NCBI RefSeq assembly: GCF_900106075.1
Contig: NZ_LT629794.1
Location: forward strand, 2,026,001 to 2,090,000
DNA: 64,000 nt
Reading direction: 5' to 3'
From: Polaribacter sp. Hel1_33_78
GTDB taxonomy: Bacteria; Bacteroidota; Bacteroidia; Flavobacteriales; Flavobacteriaceae
Shown one piece after another: positions 31,882 to 39,873 of the stretch (position 1 is the stretch's first letter; every line of letters begins with the position of its first letter). The translations under genes were made by a program, and so were the position numbers. The notes beneath the pieces were generated by a model. The model had not been told where the DNA came from and made no database searches. It saw only the letters and a list, made by a program, of their open reading frames with translations.

Positions 31882-32901
31882 GTGAAGAAATTATCAGTTC
31901 TGAATAAAATAATATACTTGCTAAATTCGATTTTAGCGACAGTACTTTTGATCTCTTATTTACTACCTTTTATATCTCCAAAGAATATTCCTGCATTAGC
32001 AATTTTAAGTTTATTTGTTCCCACTTTAATTATTTTAAATTTATTTTTTATAATCTATTGGATACTTAAACTAAAAAAACACTTTATTATGTCGGCCTTT
32101 ATTTTGGTTATTGGTTGGTTCTTTTCTAACACTCCGTATAAGTTTACCGAAAACAAATCTTCGTTAAATGATGATTTAAAAGTAATGAGCTATAACGTAA
32201 GAATGTTCAACCATTGGAAATGGATTGATGACCAAAACATCCCTGAAAAAATAAATGCATTTGTATCTGAAAAATCGCCAGATATTTTATTATTTCAAGA
32301 ATATTATACTCTAGAAAAACAACTTTTTTTATATCCTTATAAGTACATAAAAACAAAGGACGAAAAAAATAAAATTGGTTTAGCCATTTATTCTAAATTC
32401 CCTATTATCCAAAAAGGTTCTTTAGATTTAAAAAACACTTCTAATAATATCATTTTTGCAGATATCGTAAGAAAGAAGGACACCATTAGAGTGTATAATT
32501 TGCACTTGCAATCTTTTGAATTAAACACTAGTCAAGAGAATTTCGGCCAAGAGAATTCAGAAAAACTAATTGAAAGATTAAAAAACCGTTTTAAAAAACA
32601 AGCAGAACAAACCGAAGTATTCACTGCTCATGAAAAACAATGGACGGGTAAAAAAGTTGTAGCTGGAGATTTTAATAATACGAGTTATTCTTGGGTTTAC
32701 AATCAAATTTTAAAAGATAAAAAAGATAGTTTTATTGAAGCAGGAATCGGTTTTGGAAAATCATTTAATTACTGGCTTCCTATGAGAATCGATTTTATAT
32801 TAACTGATAAAAATGCCATTGTGAATCAGTTTAGTTCATTTTCTGAAAAAAATTCTGACCACTTCCCTATTTTGGCCAGAATAAATTGGAAAATTTATTA
32901 A
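31882..32901 (+). CDS. Membrane-anchored endonuclease/exonuclease/phosphatase-family protein
   Basis: 339 residues, GTG start 9 bp after the rhomboid. Three hydrophobic helices at about 10-30, 37-60 and 66-84, then an EEP domain (about 100-339): VMSYNVRMFNH, ILLFQEYYT with the metal-binding Glu, VYNLHLQS, VVAGDFNNTSYSWVY with the catalytic Asp/Asn pair, MRIDFILTD and the terminal SDHFPILARI His. The domain hydrolyses phosphodiesters and probably faces the periplasm; substrate unknown. Overlaps the convergent gene at 32898 by four bases. Confidence 0.87.
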   Translation: MKKLSVLNKIIYLLNSILATVLLISYLLPFISPKNIPALAILSLFVPTLIILNLFFIIYWILKLKKHFIMSAFILVIGWFFSNTPYKFTENKSSLNDDLKVMSYNVRMFNHWKWIDDQNIPEKINAFVSEKSPDILLFQEYYTLEKQLFLYPYKYIKTKDEKNKIGLAIYSKFPIIQKGSLDLKNTSNNIIFADIVRKKDTIRVYNLHLQSFELNTSQENFGQENSEKLIERLKNRFKKQAEQTEVFTAHEKQWTGKKVVAGDFNNTSYSWVYNQILKDKKDSFIEAGIGFGKSFNYWLPMRIDFILTDKNAIVNQFSSFSEKNSDHFPILARINWKIY

Positions 32902-34067
32902 TAACTTCTTTTTTCTATAATTTTATGAGCTTTACGTTCTATCTTTTTCTTTAACAAACTAGCCATTGCTAAAAAGAAACCTTTAAATTTTGCTGCTCTC
33001 AAAGCATAATGACTAAACTTTAAAAGTCTACCGAACTCTTTTTTAAGATCTTCATCATATTTTTTTAATGAAGATTCAGAAAAACCATCATTATTTAGAC
33101 ATCTTTCTATATTTTTTGCAGCAATAATACCAGACATCATTCCTGTACCAATACCTTCTTTGTAAAAAGCATTTGCCAAACCAGCGGCATCTCCAACTAA
33201 CAAAAATCGATCTCCAGAAGTTTTGTAATTTCCAAAATGAAACGGAATAGACCATCCCCTCCAACTACCTACTTTAGTCGCATTGCTAAATTTATTTTTA
33301 ACCTTTTTATGTGTTTTTATAATGCTCTGAATTTCGTCAACTAAATTAACTCCATATTTTTTAATATGATCTGCACGTCCACCCAAACTAATATTTACTT
33401 GTCCGTCTGATAAAGGAAAGATATAAAAAAATAAAAGCATTTTTTTATAAATTATACGAACTTCTGCAGCGTTTCCATCAGGAAGGTCTTTTACATCTTT
33501 AAAATACGCACTGATAAAAGTAGATGAAAATTTTTTATCTATTTTATTGATAGCCAACTTACTAGAAACAATAGATTTAACACCATCTGCACCCACTACA
33601 AATTTTGATACTATTTCTTTACCATTTTTTAATTTGACAAAAACACCTTCAGATTCTTCTCTAAGCTCTTTAACTCCACTTCCAAAATGTTGATTGGCAT
33701 AAGTATCAGATAAATGACTTACCAAAAATTGATCAAAATCGATACGTTTAGCGTATGAAATAATCATATCTCTATCATCACTCTCCTTAAATTCTATATT
33801 AGATGTATTATTTATATGCAGGCTAATTTTTTTACTATGTATAAATTTTGGGTTTTTCAAAAAAGAGGTGAATAAATCTTCTCCTAAAAGCTTCATAGCC
33901 TTATAAGCATATAAGATTAAACCATCTCCACAAGTTTTATCTCGTGGAAAAGTTGATTTATCAATAATATAATGTGGAATTTTCAACTTTGTTAACATTA
34001 AAGAAGTCGCAGTTCCAGAAGGTCCTGCTCCGATAATGCAAACAGCTGTTTTTTCAATTTTATTCAT
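32898..34067 (-). CDS. Geranylgeranyl-reductase-family FAD-dependent oxidoreductase
   Basis: 389 residues. FAD-binding Rossmann motif AVCIIGAGPSGTATSLML at the N-terminus, DKTCGDGLILYAYKAMKLLG with the conserved Cys, VVGADGVKSIVSSKL, and the second flavin motif LLVGDAAGLANAFYKEGIGT near residue 295. The family reduces isoprenoid double bonds (geranylgeranyl lipids, menaquinone side chains) or acts as a related monooxygenase. A basic C-terminal tail (KKKIERKAHKIIEKRSY) might bind membranes. Convergent with the nuclease-family gene. Confidence 0.88.
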   Translation of the reverse strand: MNKIEKTAVCIIGAGPSGTATSLMLTKLKIPHYIIDKSTFPRDKTCGDGLILYAYKAMKLLGEDLFTSFLKNPKFIHSKKISLHINNTSNIEFKESDDRDMIISYAKRIDFDQFLVSHLSDTYANQHFGSGVKELREESEGVFVKLKNGKEIVSKFVVGADGVKSIVSSKLAINKIDKKFSSTFISAYFKDVKDLPDGNAAEVRIIYKKMLLFFYIFPLSDGQVNISLGGRADHIKKYGVNLVDEIQSIIKTHKKVKNKFSNATKVGSWRGWSIPFHFGNYKTSGDRFLLVGDAAGLANAFYKEGIGTGMMSGIIAAKNIERCLNNDGFSESSLKKYDEDLKKEFGRLLKFSHYALRAAKFKGFFLAMASLLKKKIERKAHKIIEKRSY

Positions 34068-34097
34068 AGCTATACAAATGCAATATAGAAAATATTT

Positions 34098-34415
34098 CTA
34101 ACCTTCAACTCCATATTGTCGTTCTACTTTATAAAATCATATTTGGTGTTTTTTAGACCATTTTTCTCTCCCTAGACTTCTTACTTCTGTATGTTCTAAA
34201 TTATTTTTCTAAATAACAATGTCATCCAATGTCTACCAATAAGAAACTTTAATCCCGGTTTCATTTCTTGCGGATTCTATTCCTAAATATCCTTTTTGAT
34301 TTTTAGCTAGTTCTTCCATCCTTATTGACATTTCAAGATAGTCATGGGTATTATCTGCTAAAATAGTTGAGAAAATCACTGCATAAGAAAATAGCGTTAA
34401 TTTGTCTTCAATCAT
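34098..34415 (-). pseudogene. Antibiotic-biosynthesis-monooxygenase-type gene broken by three in-frame stops
   Basis: One uninterrupted phase of 106 codons but with stops at TAG, TAG and TGA. The first 60 residues (YAVIFSTILADNTHDYLEMS, then ELAKNQKGYLGIESARNETG and IKVSYW) are the normal start of the ABM-domain protein. After the first TAG the same frame goes on TLDDIVI, stop, KNNLEHTEVRSLGREKW, SKKHQI, stop, FYKVERQYGVEG and a final TAG, which fits the expected C-terminal half of an approximately 100-residue protein. No frameshift is needed, so decay is recent. Overlaps the upstream GNAT gene by ATGA. Confidence 0.85.
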
Positions 34416-34909
34416 AAAATTAATTCATATTTTGTTTCTAGTAATTTAATATCGTCATTTATAAACTGTTTTACAACTTTAAAATTATAACGTACTAAAA
34501 TTTTAGCTGAGGCTATATTTTTGTTAACAACATACCCTACTATTTTCGGAATTCCTATTTGTTTGCAATGGTAAATTAGTCCTTCACAAATTTCAGAACC
34601 ATAACCCTTTTTCCAATATTTCTCTAAAAAACGATATCCAATCTCATCATCTTCTCCATCTTTTACTAAAGCAACCGTTCCTATAAAATGAGTATCAAAT
34701 TTTCTTTCAATGGCGTAAATCCAAAAATCATTATTAGATAAATTATACTTGTTAATAAGATCTGTTAATTCAACTAAATGCTCCTCAAATGTTTTTGTTT
34801 CACCATCAACAAACTGCATAACATTATCATTGCTTTGCATTTCGTGAAAAGCCTCTAAATCATCTAAAACGAGCTTCCTAACTAATAATCTTTCAGTTTC
34901 AAAAATCAT
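34412..34909 (-). CDS. GNAT-family acetyltransferase (RimJ/RimL-like)
   Basis: 165 residues. N-terminal FETERLLVRKLVLDDLEAFH is typical of the RimJ-like branch. The acetyl-CoA-binding part is at about 90-120 (IGYRFLEKYWKKGYGSEICE), where the usual Q/RxxGxG/A motif appears as KKGYGS. SAKILVRYNFKVVKQF is the conserved C-terminal helix-strand. It would transfer acetyl from CoA to an amine, perhaps a ribosomal-protein N-terminus or a small molecule. Divergent from mtaB, start codons 40 bp apart. Confidence 0.88.
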   Translation of the reverse strand: MIFETERLLVRKLVLDDLEAFHEMQSNDNVMQFVDGETKTFEEHLVELTDLINKYNLSNNDFWIYAIERKFDTHFIGTVALVKDGEDDEIGYRFLEKYWKKGYGSEICEGLIYHCKQIGIPKIVGYVVNKNIASAKILVRYNFKVVKQFINDDIKLLETKYELIL

Positions 34910-34948
34910 GAATAAAATCGTATTTTTGTCATTGTTAAATGTACATGA

Positions 34949-36283
34949 ATGATGGCAGATAAAAAAGTAGCTTTTTACACATTAGGTTGCAAATTGAATT
35001 TTTCGGAAACATCCACGATTGCAAGAAATTTTGTTAATGAAGGTTTTGACCGTGTTGATTTTGAAGAGAAAGCAGACATTTATGTAATTAATACATGTTC
35101 TGTAACGGATAATGCAGATAAACGTTTTAAATCGATTGTGAAAAATACATTAAAGAAAAATGACAATGCTTTTTTAATAGCTATTGGATGTTATGCCCAA
35201 CTAAAACCAGAAGAATTAGCAGCTGTGGATGGTGTAGATTTGGTTTTAGGAGCCACTGAAAAATTCAATGTAACAAGTTATATTAACGATTTAACTAAAA
35301 ATAATGTTGGCGAAGTCCATTCTTGTGAAATTTCTGATGCTGATTTTTATGTAGGTTCTTACTCTATTGGTGGCAGAACTCGTGCTTTTTTAAAAGTACA
35401 AGATGGTTGTGATTATAAATGTACGTATTGTACTATTCCCTTAGCGCGAGGAATTTCTAGAAGTGATACTTTAGAAAATGTAATTAGTAATGCTAAAGAA
35501 ATTTCATCTAAAGGAATTAAAGAAATTGTTTTAACAGGTGTAAATATTGGTGATTATGGAAAAGGCGAATTTGGTAATAAAAAACACGAACATACTTTTT
35601 TAGAATTAGTTAAAGAGCTCGATACAATTGACGGTATTCATCGTTTACGGATTTCATCCATAGAGCCTAATTTATTAAAAAATGAAACCATAGATTTTGT
35701 TGCGAAATCAAATTCATTCGTTCCTCATTTTCATATTCCTCTGCAATCTGGAAGTGATGTATTACTTAAGAAAATGAAACGTAGATATCTGCGAAAAACA
35801 TATACAAATAGGGTTGTTAGGATTAAAGAAGTAATGCCAAATGCTTGTATAGGTGTGGATGTTATTGTTGGTTTTCCTGGAGAAACTGATGAATTATTTT
35901 TAGAAACTTATAATTATTTAAACGAAATGGATATTTCGTATTTACACGTCTTTACCTACTCTGAAAGACCCAATACAGAAGCTGTAGATTTGGAAGGAGT
36001 TGTTCCAAAAAAAGTACGTGCAAAACGCAGCAAAATGTTACGAGGATTGTCTGCTAAAAAAAGACGTTCTTTTTATGAATCGCAGCTTGGGAATACATTA
36101 ACAGTTTTGTTTGAAAACGAAAACAAAGAAGGTTATATAAACGGGTTTACAGAAAATTATGTAAAAGTAAAAGCACCTTGGAATCCTGAATTAATCAACA
36201 CTTTGCATACAATTACACTAACTAAAATTGATGAAGATGGTTTGGTGAGATTTGATTTTGTAGAAGAAGCTGTAATTATCTAA
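34949..36283 (+). CDS. mtaB: tRNA t6A37 methylthiotransferase MtaB
   Basis: 444 residues. Radical-SAM methylthiotransferase: N-terminal UPF0004 domain with cluster cysteines in YTLGCKLNFSE, NTCSVTDNADKR and AIGCYAQLKPEEL; radical-SAM CxxxCxxC in DGCDYKCTYCTIPLARG (about 150); a C-terminal TRAM-like domain at about 375-440. It adds a methylthio group to N6-threonylcarbamoyladenosine 37 in tRNAs. NADKR after the second cysteine distinguishes MtaB from MiaB. ATG 34949 or the adjacent 34952 may start translation. Confidence 0.93.
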   Translation: MMADKKVAFYTLGCKLNFSETSTIARNFVNEGFDRVDFEEKADIYVINTCSVTDNADKRFKSIVKNTLKKNDNAFLIAIGCYAQLKPEELAAVDGVDLVLGATEKFNVTSYINDLTKNNVGEVHSCEISDADFYVGSYSIGGRTRAFLKVQDGCDYKCTYCTIPLARGISRSDTLENVISNAKEISSKGIKEIVLTGVNIGDYGKGEFGNKKHEHTFLELVKELDTIDGIHRLRISSIEPNLLKNETIDFVAKSNSFVPHFHIPLQSGSDVLLKKMKRRYLRKTYTNRVVRIKEVMPNACIGVDVIVGFPGETDELFLETYNYLNEMDISYLHVFTYSERPNTEAVDLEGVVPKKVRAKRSKMLRGLSAKKRRSFYESQLGNTLTVLFENENKEGYINGFTENYVKVKAPWNPELINTLHTITLTKIDEDGLVRFDFVEEAVII

Positions 36284-36327
36284 TTTGACAGTAAAACTGT
36301 ATTTAAAACAAAACAAAGTACGTTTAT

Positions 36328-36987
36328 ATGGCTAAGATTCCTATCTACTTTATGCCTGGCTTAGCCGCTGGTCCAGAAATTTTTGAACACTTAAAATTAT
36401 CTTCAGAAATTTATGAATTCTATTATTTAGAATGGATAGAACCTATAGATTTAGACGAATCTATTTTTAATTATGCACTGAGAATAACAAAAGATATTCA
36501 GCATATTAACCCTGTTTTAGTTGGTGTCTCTTTTGGAGGGATTTTAGTTCAAGAAGTAAGCAAACTTATAGCTACTAGAAAAGTAATTATTATTTCAAGT
36601 GTTAAAACACATCATGAACTTTCTAAAAGATTTAAAGTTTTAAGCATAAGCAAACTGTACAAAGCATTTCCTGCAAAATTTGTAAATAATTTTGAAGATT
36701 ATGCAAAATTTTTCATTGGAAAATCCTTACAAAAAAGAGCCGTAATTTATCAGAAATATCTGTCTGTTAGAGGAACAAAGTATTTAAAATGGTCAATTCA
36801 CAATGTTTTAAACTGGCAACAAGAAAGTAATTTAAAAAACATTGTTCATATTCACGGAACTAAAGACAACCTTTTTCCAATAAAACATATTAAAGACTCC
36901 ATAAAAGTAGAAGGTGGTACTCATGTAATGATTTTAACAAAGGCAAAAGAAATATCAATAATCATTCATCAAAGTTTAACTTGTTAA
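36328..36987 (+). CDS. Alpha/beta hydrolase-fold protein
   Basis: 219 residues. Starts PIYFMPGLAAGPEIFEHL with the family's oxyanion turn; nucleophile elbow VGVSFGGILVQEV at about residues 70-82; candidate acid Asp in HGTKDNLFP (about 175-183) and His in GGTHVMIL (about 196). No signal peptide, so cytoplasmic. It belongs to the short alpha/beta hydrolases common beside mtaB or transglycosylase genes in Flavobacteria; substrate unknown. 44 bp after mtaB and 49 bp before the next gene. Confidence 0.82.
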   Translation: MAKIPIYFMPGLAAGPEIFEHLKLSSEIYEFYYLEWIEPIDLDESIFNYALRITKDIQHINPVLVGVSFGGILVQEVSKLIATRKVIIISSVKTHHELSKRFKVLSISKLYKAFPAKFVNNFEDYAKFFIGKSLQKRAVIYQKYLSVRGTKYLKWSIHNVLNWQQESNLKNIVHIHGTKDNLFPIKHIKDSIKVEGGTHVMILTKAKEISIIIHQSLTC

Positions 36988-37036
36988 AACTATTTCTATT
37001 AGTTACTTTTATAGTTGATTAAAAAAGGCATTTATC

Positions 37037-37939
37037 ATGAATAAATCTTTACGTGTTTTATCTCTCTTAAGTATTGTTTGTATGACTATCTTATTTATGA
37101 ATGCAATTCATAAATCTGATATCGATTCAATTACAAGCACACACAAAACTTATAAAATTAAAGCATTAAAGCTTCCTAGTAATTTGAATTTAGCTGGAGA
37201 AAGAGTACCTATAGAAAAACCAGATGTAAAAGAAAGAATGGACAGAGAATTGTTGGTAAATACCTATTGGCAATCTAATGGATTATTACTTTTAAAACGA
37301 GCTAATAAATATTTCCCTATACTAGAACCTTTATTAAGAAAGTATGGATTACCAGACGATTTTAAATTTTTGGCGTTAGCAGAAAGTGGTTTTAGTGATG
37401 AAACTTCTTCAGCTGGCGCGGCAGGAATTTGGCATTTTATGAAAGCTACTGGCAGAGAATATGGTTTGGAAATAAATAAAAATGTAGATGAAAGATATAA
37501 TATTGAAAAATCTACAAAAGTAGCAGCAGAATATCTAAAAAATGCAAAAGATCGATTTGGATCTTGGACGCTTGCAGCGGCTGCATATAATGCTGGTAAA
37601 TATGGAATTGCTAGAAGATTAGAAACACAAAAAGTTTCTACATATTATGATGCTAAATTAGCGAATGAAACTGAACGCTATGTATTCAGAATTTTGGCTT
37701 TAAAAGAAATTATTAAAAATCCAGAAAAATATGGTTTTGTTTTTGAAAAGGAAGACTTATATACAATTAAAAAAACCTACACTATAAAAGTAGATACTGC
37801 TATTAATAATATAGCTAGTTTTGCAAAAGGGTTTAATATTAATTACAAAGAATTAAAAATTCATAATCCTTGGTTAAGAGAAAATAAATTGAATAACAAA
37901 AGTAGAAAGGCATATAAAATTAAGATTCCAATAAAATAA
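37037..37939 (+). CDS. Lytic murein transglycosylase with SLT domain (MltD-like)
   Basis: 300 residues. N-terminal membrane anchor or signal (VLSLLSIVCMTILFMNAI). SLT domain about 85-225: YGLPDDFKFLALAESGFSDE carries the catalytic Glu (ES motif), then SSAGAAGIWHFMKATGREYG and AAAAYNAGKYGIARRLE. The C-terminal 50 residues resemble a degenerate LysM module (YTIKVDTAINNIASFAKGFN). Cleaves the glycan strands of peptidoglycan in the periplasm. The stop lies 1 bp before the convergent YwbE-like gene. Confidence 0.9.
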   Translation: MNKSLRVLSLLSIVCMTILFMNAIHKSDIDSITSTHKTYKIKALKLPSNLNLAGERVPIEKPDVKERMDRELLVNTYWQSNGLLLLKRANKYFPILEPLLRKYGLPDDFKFLALAESGFSDETSSAGAAGIWHFMKATGREYGLEINKNVDERYNIEKSTKVAAEYLKNAKDRFGSWTLAAAAYNAGKYGIARRLETQKVSTYYDAKLANETERYVFRILALKEIIKNPEKYGFVFEKEDLYTIKKTYTIKVDTAINNIASFAKGFNINYKELKIHNPWLRENKLNNKSRKAYKIKIPIK

Positions 37940-37940
37940 G

Positions 37941-38138
37941 TTACTCAATTACATTTTTCACCCTTCCAACAAAACCTGATGCTAACAATACTTTAATTCC
38001 ATGAGGATGATGAATGGACTTTGTTAAAAGTTTTGCAACTATACCTTTTGTTAATTCACCCGTTCTTTGATGTGATTTTTGAACAATTTCTACAAAGGAA
38101 TCAATCTGTATATTCTTTCTTTGTCTACCATCAATCAT
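37941..38138 (-). CDS. YwbE-family (DUF2196) small protein
   Basis: 65 residues, the whole length of the family. RTGELTKGIVAKLLTKSIHH followed by PHGIKVLLASGFVGRVKNVI is the diagnostic region. Homologous to Bacillus subtilis YwbE. Probably cytoplasmic with an OB- or SH3-like fold; function unknown. Transcribed in the same direction as the cold-shock genes, but a terminator at 38169 separates it from them. Confidence 0.85.
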   Translation of the reverse strand: MIDGRQRKNIQIDSFVEIVQKSHQRTGELTKGIVAKLLTKSIHHPHGIKVLLASGFVGRVKNVIE

Positions 38139-38168
38139 AAATATATTTTTTTTATAAAATGAAAATAA

Positions 38169-38196
38169 AAAAGCCTATCAAATTTGATAGGCTTTT
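38169..38196 (-). terminator. Palindromic terminator after cold-shock gene 1
   Basis: AAAAGCCTATCA and TGATAGGCTTTT arms form a continuous stem 32 bp after the stop at 38228. On the minus strand the stem ends in a T-run (GGCTTTTTTATTTTC). Confidence 0.8.
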
Positions 38197-38227
38197 AGAT
38201 AAAAAATTAACTAGTAATAGATATATA

Positions 38228-38419
38228 TTATAATACTCTTACGTTTACTGCGTTTAATCCTTTTTTTCCATCTTGTAAGTCAAATTCAACTTCATCGTTT
38301 TCACGAATCTCGTCAACTAATCCTGACACATGCACAAAATGTTCTTTGTTTGATCCTTCTTCAGTGATAAATCCAAATCCTTTAGATTCATTGAAAAATT
38401 TTACGGTACCTTTATTCAT
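38228..38419 (-). CDS. Cold-shock protein (CspA family), copy 1
   Basis: 63 residues. RNA-binding motif RNP1 KGFGFIT and RNP2-like HFVHVSGL of the CspA OB-fold. Binds single-stranded RNA/DNA and melts secondary structure, mainly at low temperature or during growth shifts. Only a handful of substitutions separate it from the copy at 38628, and the downstream 60 bp including terminator are practically the same, so this is a tandem duplication of an approximately 400-bp transcription unit. The upstream 100 bp hold its own promoter region; no specific box assigned. Confidence 0.93.
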   Translation of the reverse strand: MNKGTVKFFNESKGFGFITEEGSNKEHFVHVSGLVDEIRENDEVEFDLQDGKKGLNAVNVRVL

Positions 38420-38568
38420 TATAAAAAATTATTGTGTTGTTAATTTAGTTACTAACAACTTCTAGTGAGGTGCAAATATAATGCCAATAATCGAAAGATA
38501 AAATGAAATGTTTATTTTACTTTATCTTTTATCAATAATAAACAATATTTTTTAAAAATTAAAATAAA

Positions 38569-38596
38569 AAAAGCCTATCAAATATGATAGGCTTTT
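38569..38596 (-). terminator. Palindromic terminator after cold-shock gene 2
   Basis: AAAAGCCTATCA, loop AATA, TGATAGGCTTTT, 32 bp after the stop at 38628 and followed by a T-run on the minus strand. Duplicate of the one at 38169. Confidence 0.8.
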
Positions 38597-38627
38597 AGAT
38601 AAAAAATTAACTAGTAATAGATATATA

Positions 38628-38819
38628 TTATAATACTCTTACATTTACTGCGTTTAATCCTTTTCTTCCATCTTGTAAGTCAAATTCAACTTTATCGTTT
38701 TCACGAACTTCGTCAATTAAACCTGAAACATGTACAAAATGTTCTGTGTTTGTTCCTTCTTCAGTAATAAATCCAAATCCTTTAGACTCATTGAAAAATT
38801 TTACGGTACCTTCTTTCAT
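38628..38819 (-). CDS. Cold-shock protein (CspA family), copy 2
   Basis: 63 residues, RNP1 KGFGFIT and RNP2-like HFVHVSGL kept. Differences from copy 1 are few (for example TNTEH for SNKEH, and EVRENDKVE for EIRENDEVE). It has its own terminator and leader, so the two genes can be regulated separately. RNA chaperone, cytoplasmic. Upstream of it lies the divergence-free gap to the nitronate monooxygenase gene, also on the minus strand. Confidence 0.93.
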   Translation of the reverse strand: MKEGTVKFFNESKGFGFITEEGTNTEHFVHVSGLIDEVRENDKVEFDLQDGRKGLNAVNVRVL

Positions 38820-38928
38820 TATAAAAAATTATTGTGCTGCTAAATTAATTAATAACAGCGTTTTATTAAAGTGCAAATATACACTATTACCTATAAAAAA
38901 ACATAAATAATTTATTTATTTTAAAAAA

Positions 38929-39873
38929 TCATAAATCACTATAAACCAATTCTTTAGATAAATTATACTCTTCAATAATTTCTTCTAAAACTATTTTTGC
39001 TGGTTTTATATTATGAATTAACCCCGCAATTTGACCAATTTCTAACTCTCCATCCTCTAAATCACCTTCAAACATTCCCTTTTTTGCTCTTGCTCTACCC
39101 AACAATTCCTTTAACTGATCTTTTGATGGATTTTGTTGATATAATTCTTGTACTTCTTGATAAAATTTATTTTTCAATAAACGAACAGGAGCTAGTTCTT
39201 TTAAAGTTAAATGTGTGTCTCCATCCTTTGCATCAATTATCATGTTTTTAAAATTTTGATGAGCAGAGGATTCTTCTGTGGCAACAAATCTACTTCCTAT
39301 TTGAACTCCATCCGCACCTAAAACCATGGCAGCAAGCATTCCTTTACCAGAAGCAATTCCGCCTGCTGCTAATACAGGAATACCTACTTGCTCTTTTACC
39401 ATAGGAATTAGCGTAAAAGTTGTAGTTTCTTCACGCCCATTATGTCCTCCAGCCTCAAAACCTTCGCAAACAACAGCATCGACTCCCGCTGCTTCTGCCT
39501 TTAAAGCAAACTTCACTGAACTTACGACATGAACAACAATAATGCCTTTTTCCTTTAAAAATGAAGTCCAAATTTTCGGGTTTCCAGCAGAAGTAAAAAC
39601 TATCTTCACTCCTTCTTCAATAATGATATCCATAATTTTTTCAATATCAGGGTATAACATAGGTACATTTACGCCAAAAGATTTATTTGTTGCTTTTTTA
39701 CATTTCTGAATATGTTCTCTTAATACCTCTGGATACATTGAACCTGCGCCTATTAAACCTAAACCACCCGCATTAGAAACAGCAGAGGCTAATTTCCATC
39801 CAGAAACCCAAATCATGCCTCCTTGCACGACTGGATACTTAATTTTAAAAAGAGCTGTAATTTTATTTATCAT
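38929..39873 (-). CDS. Nitronate monooxygenase / enoyl-reductase-II-like flavoprotein
   Basis: 314 residues. TIM-barrel FMN protein: PVVQGGMIWVSGWKLASAVS at the N-terminus, CEGFEAGGHNGREETTTF with the active-site His and phosphate loop (about 135-152), VLAAGGIASGKGMLAAMVLG and ADGVQIGSRFVATEES. Members oxidise nitronates with O2 or, in the FabK branch, reduce enoyl-ACP; the sequence does not separate the two. Its ATG overlaps the stop of the subtilase gene by one base (TAATG). Confidence 0.85.
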   Translation of the reverse strand: MINKITALFKIKYPVVQGGMIWVSGWKLASAVSNAGGLGLIGAGSMYPEVLREHIQKCKKATNKSFGVNVPMLYPDIEKIMDIIIEEGVKIVFTSAGNPKIWTSFLKEKGIIVVHVVSSVKFALKAEAAGVDAVVCEGFEAGGHNGREETTTFTLIPMVKEQVGIPVLAAGGIASGKGMLAAMVLGADGVQIGSRFVATEESSAHQNFKNMIIDAKDGDTHLTLKELAPVRLLKNKFYQEVQELYQQNPSKDQLKELLGRARAKKGMFEGDLEDGELEIGQIAGLIHNIKPAKIVLEEIIEEYNLSKELVYSDL

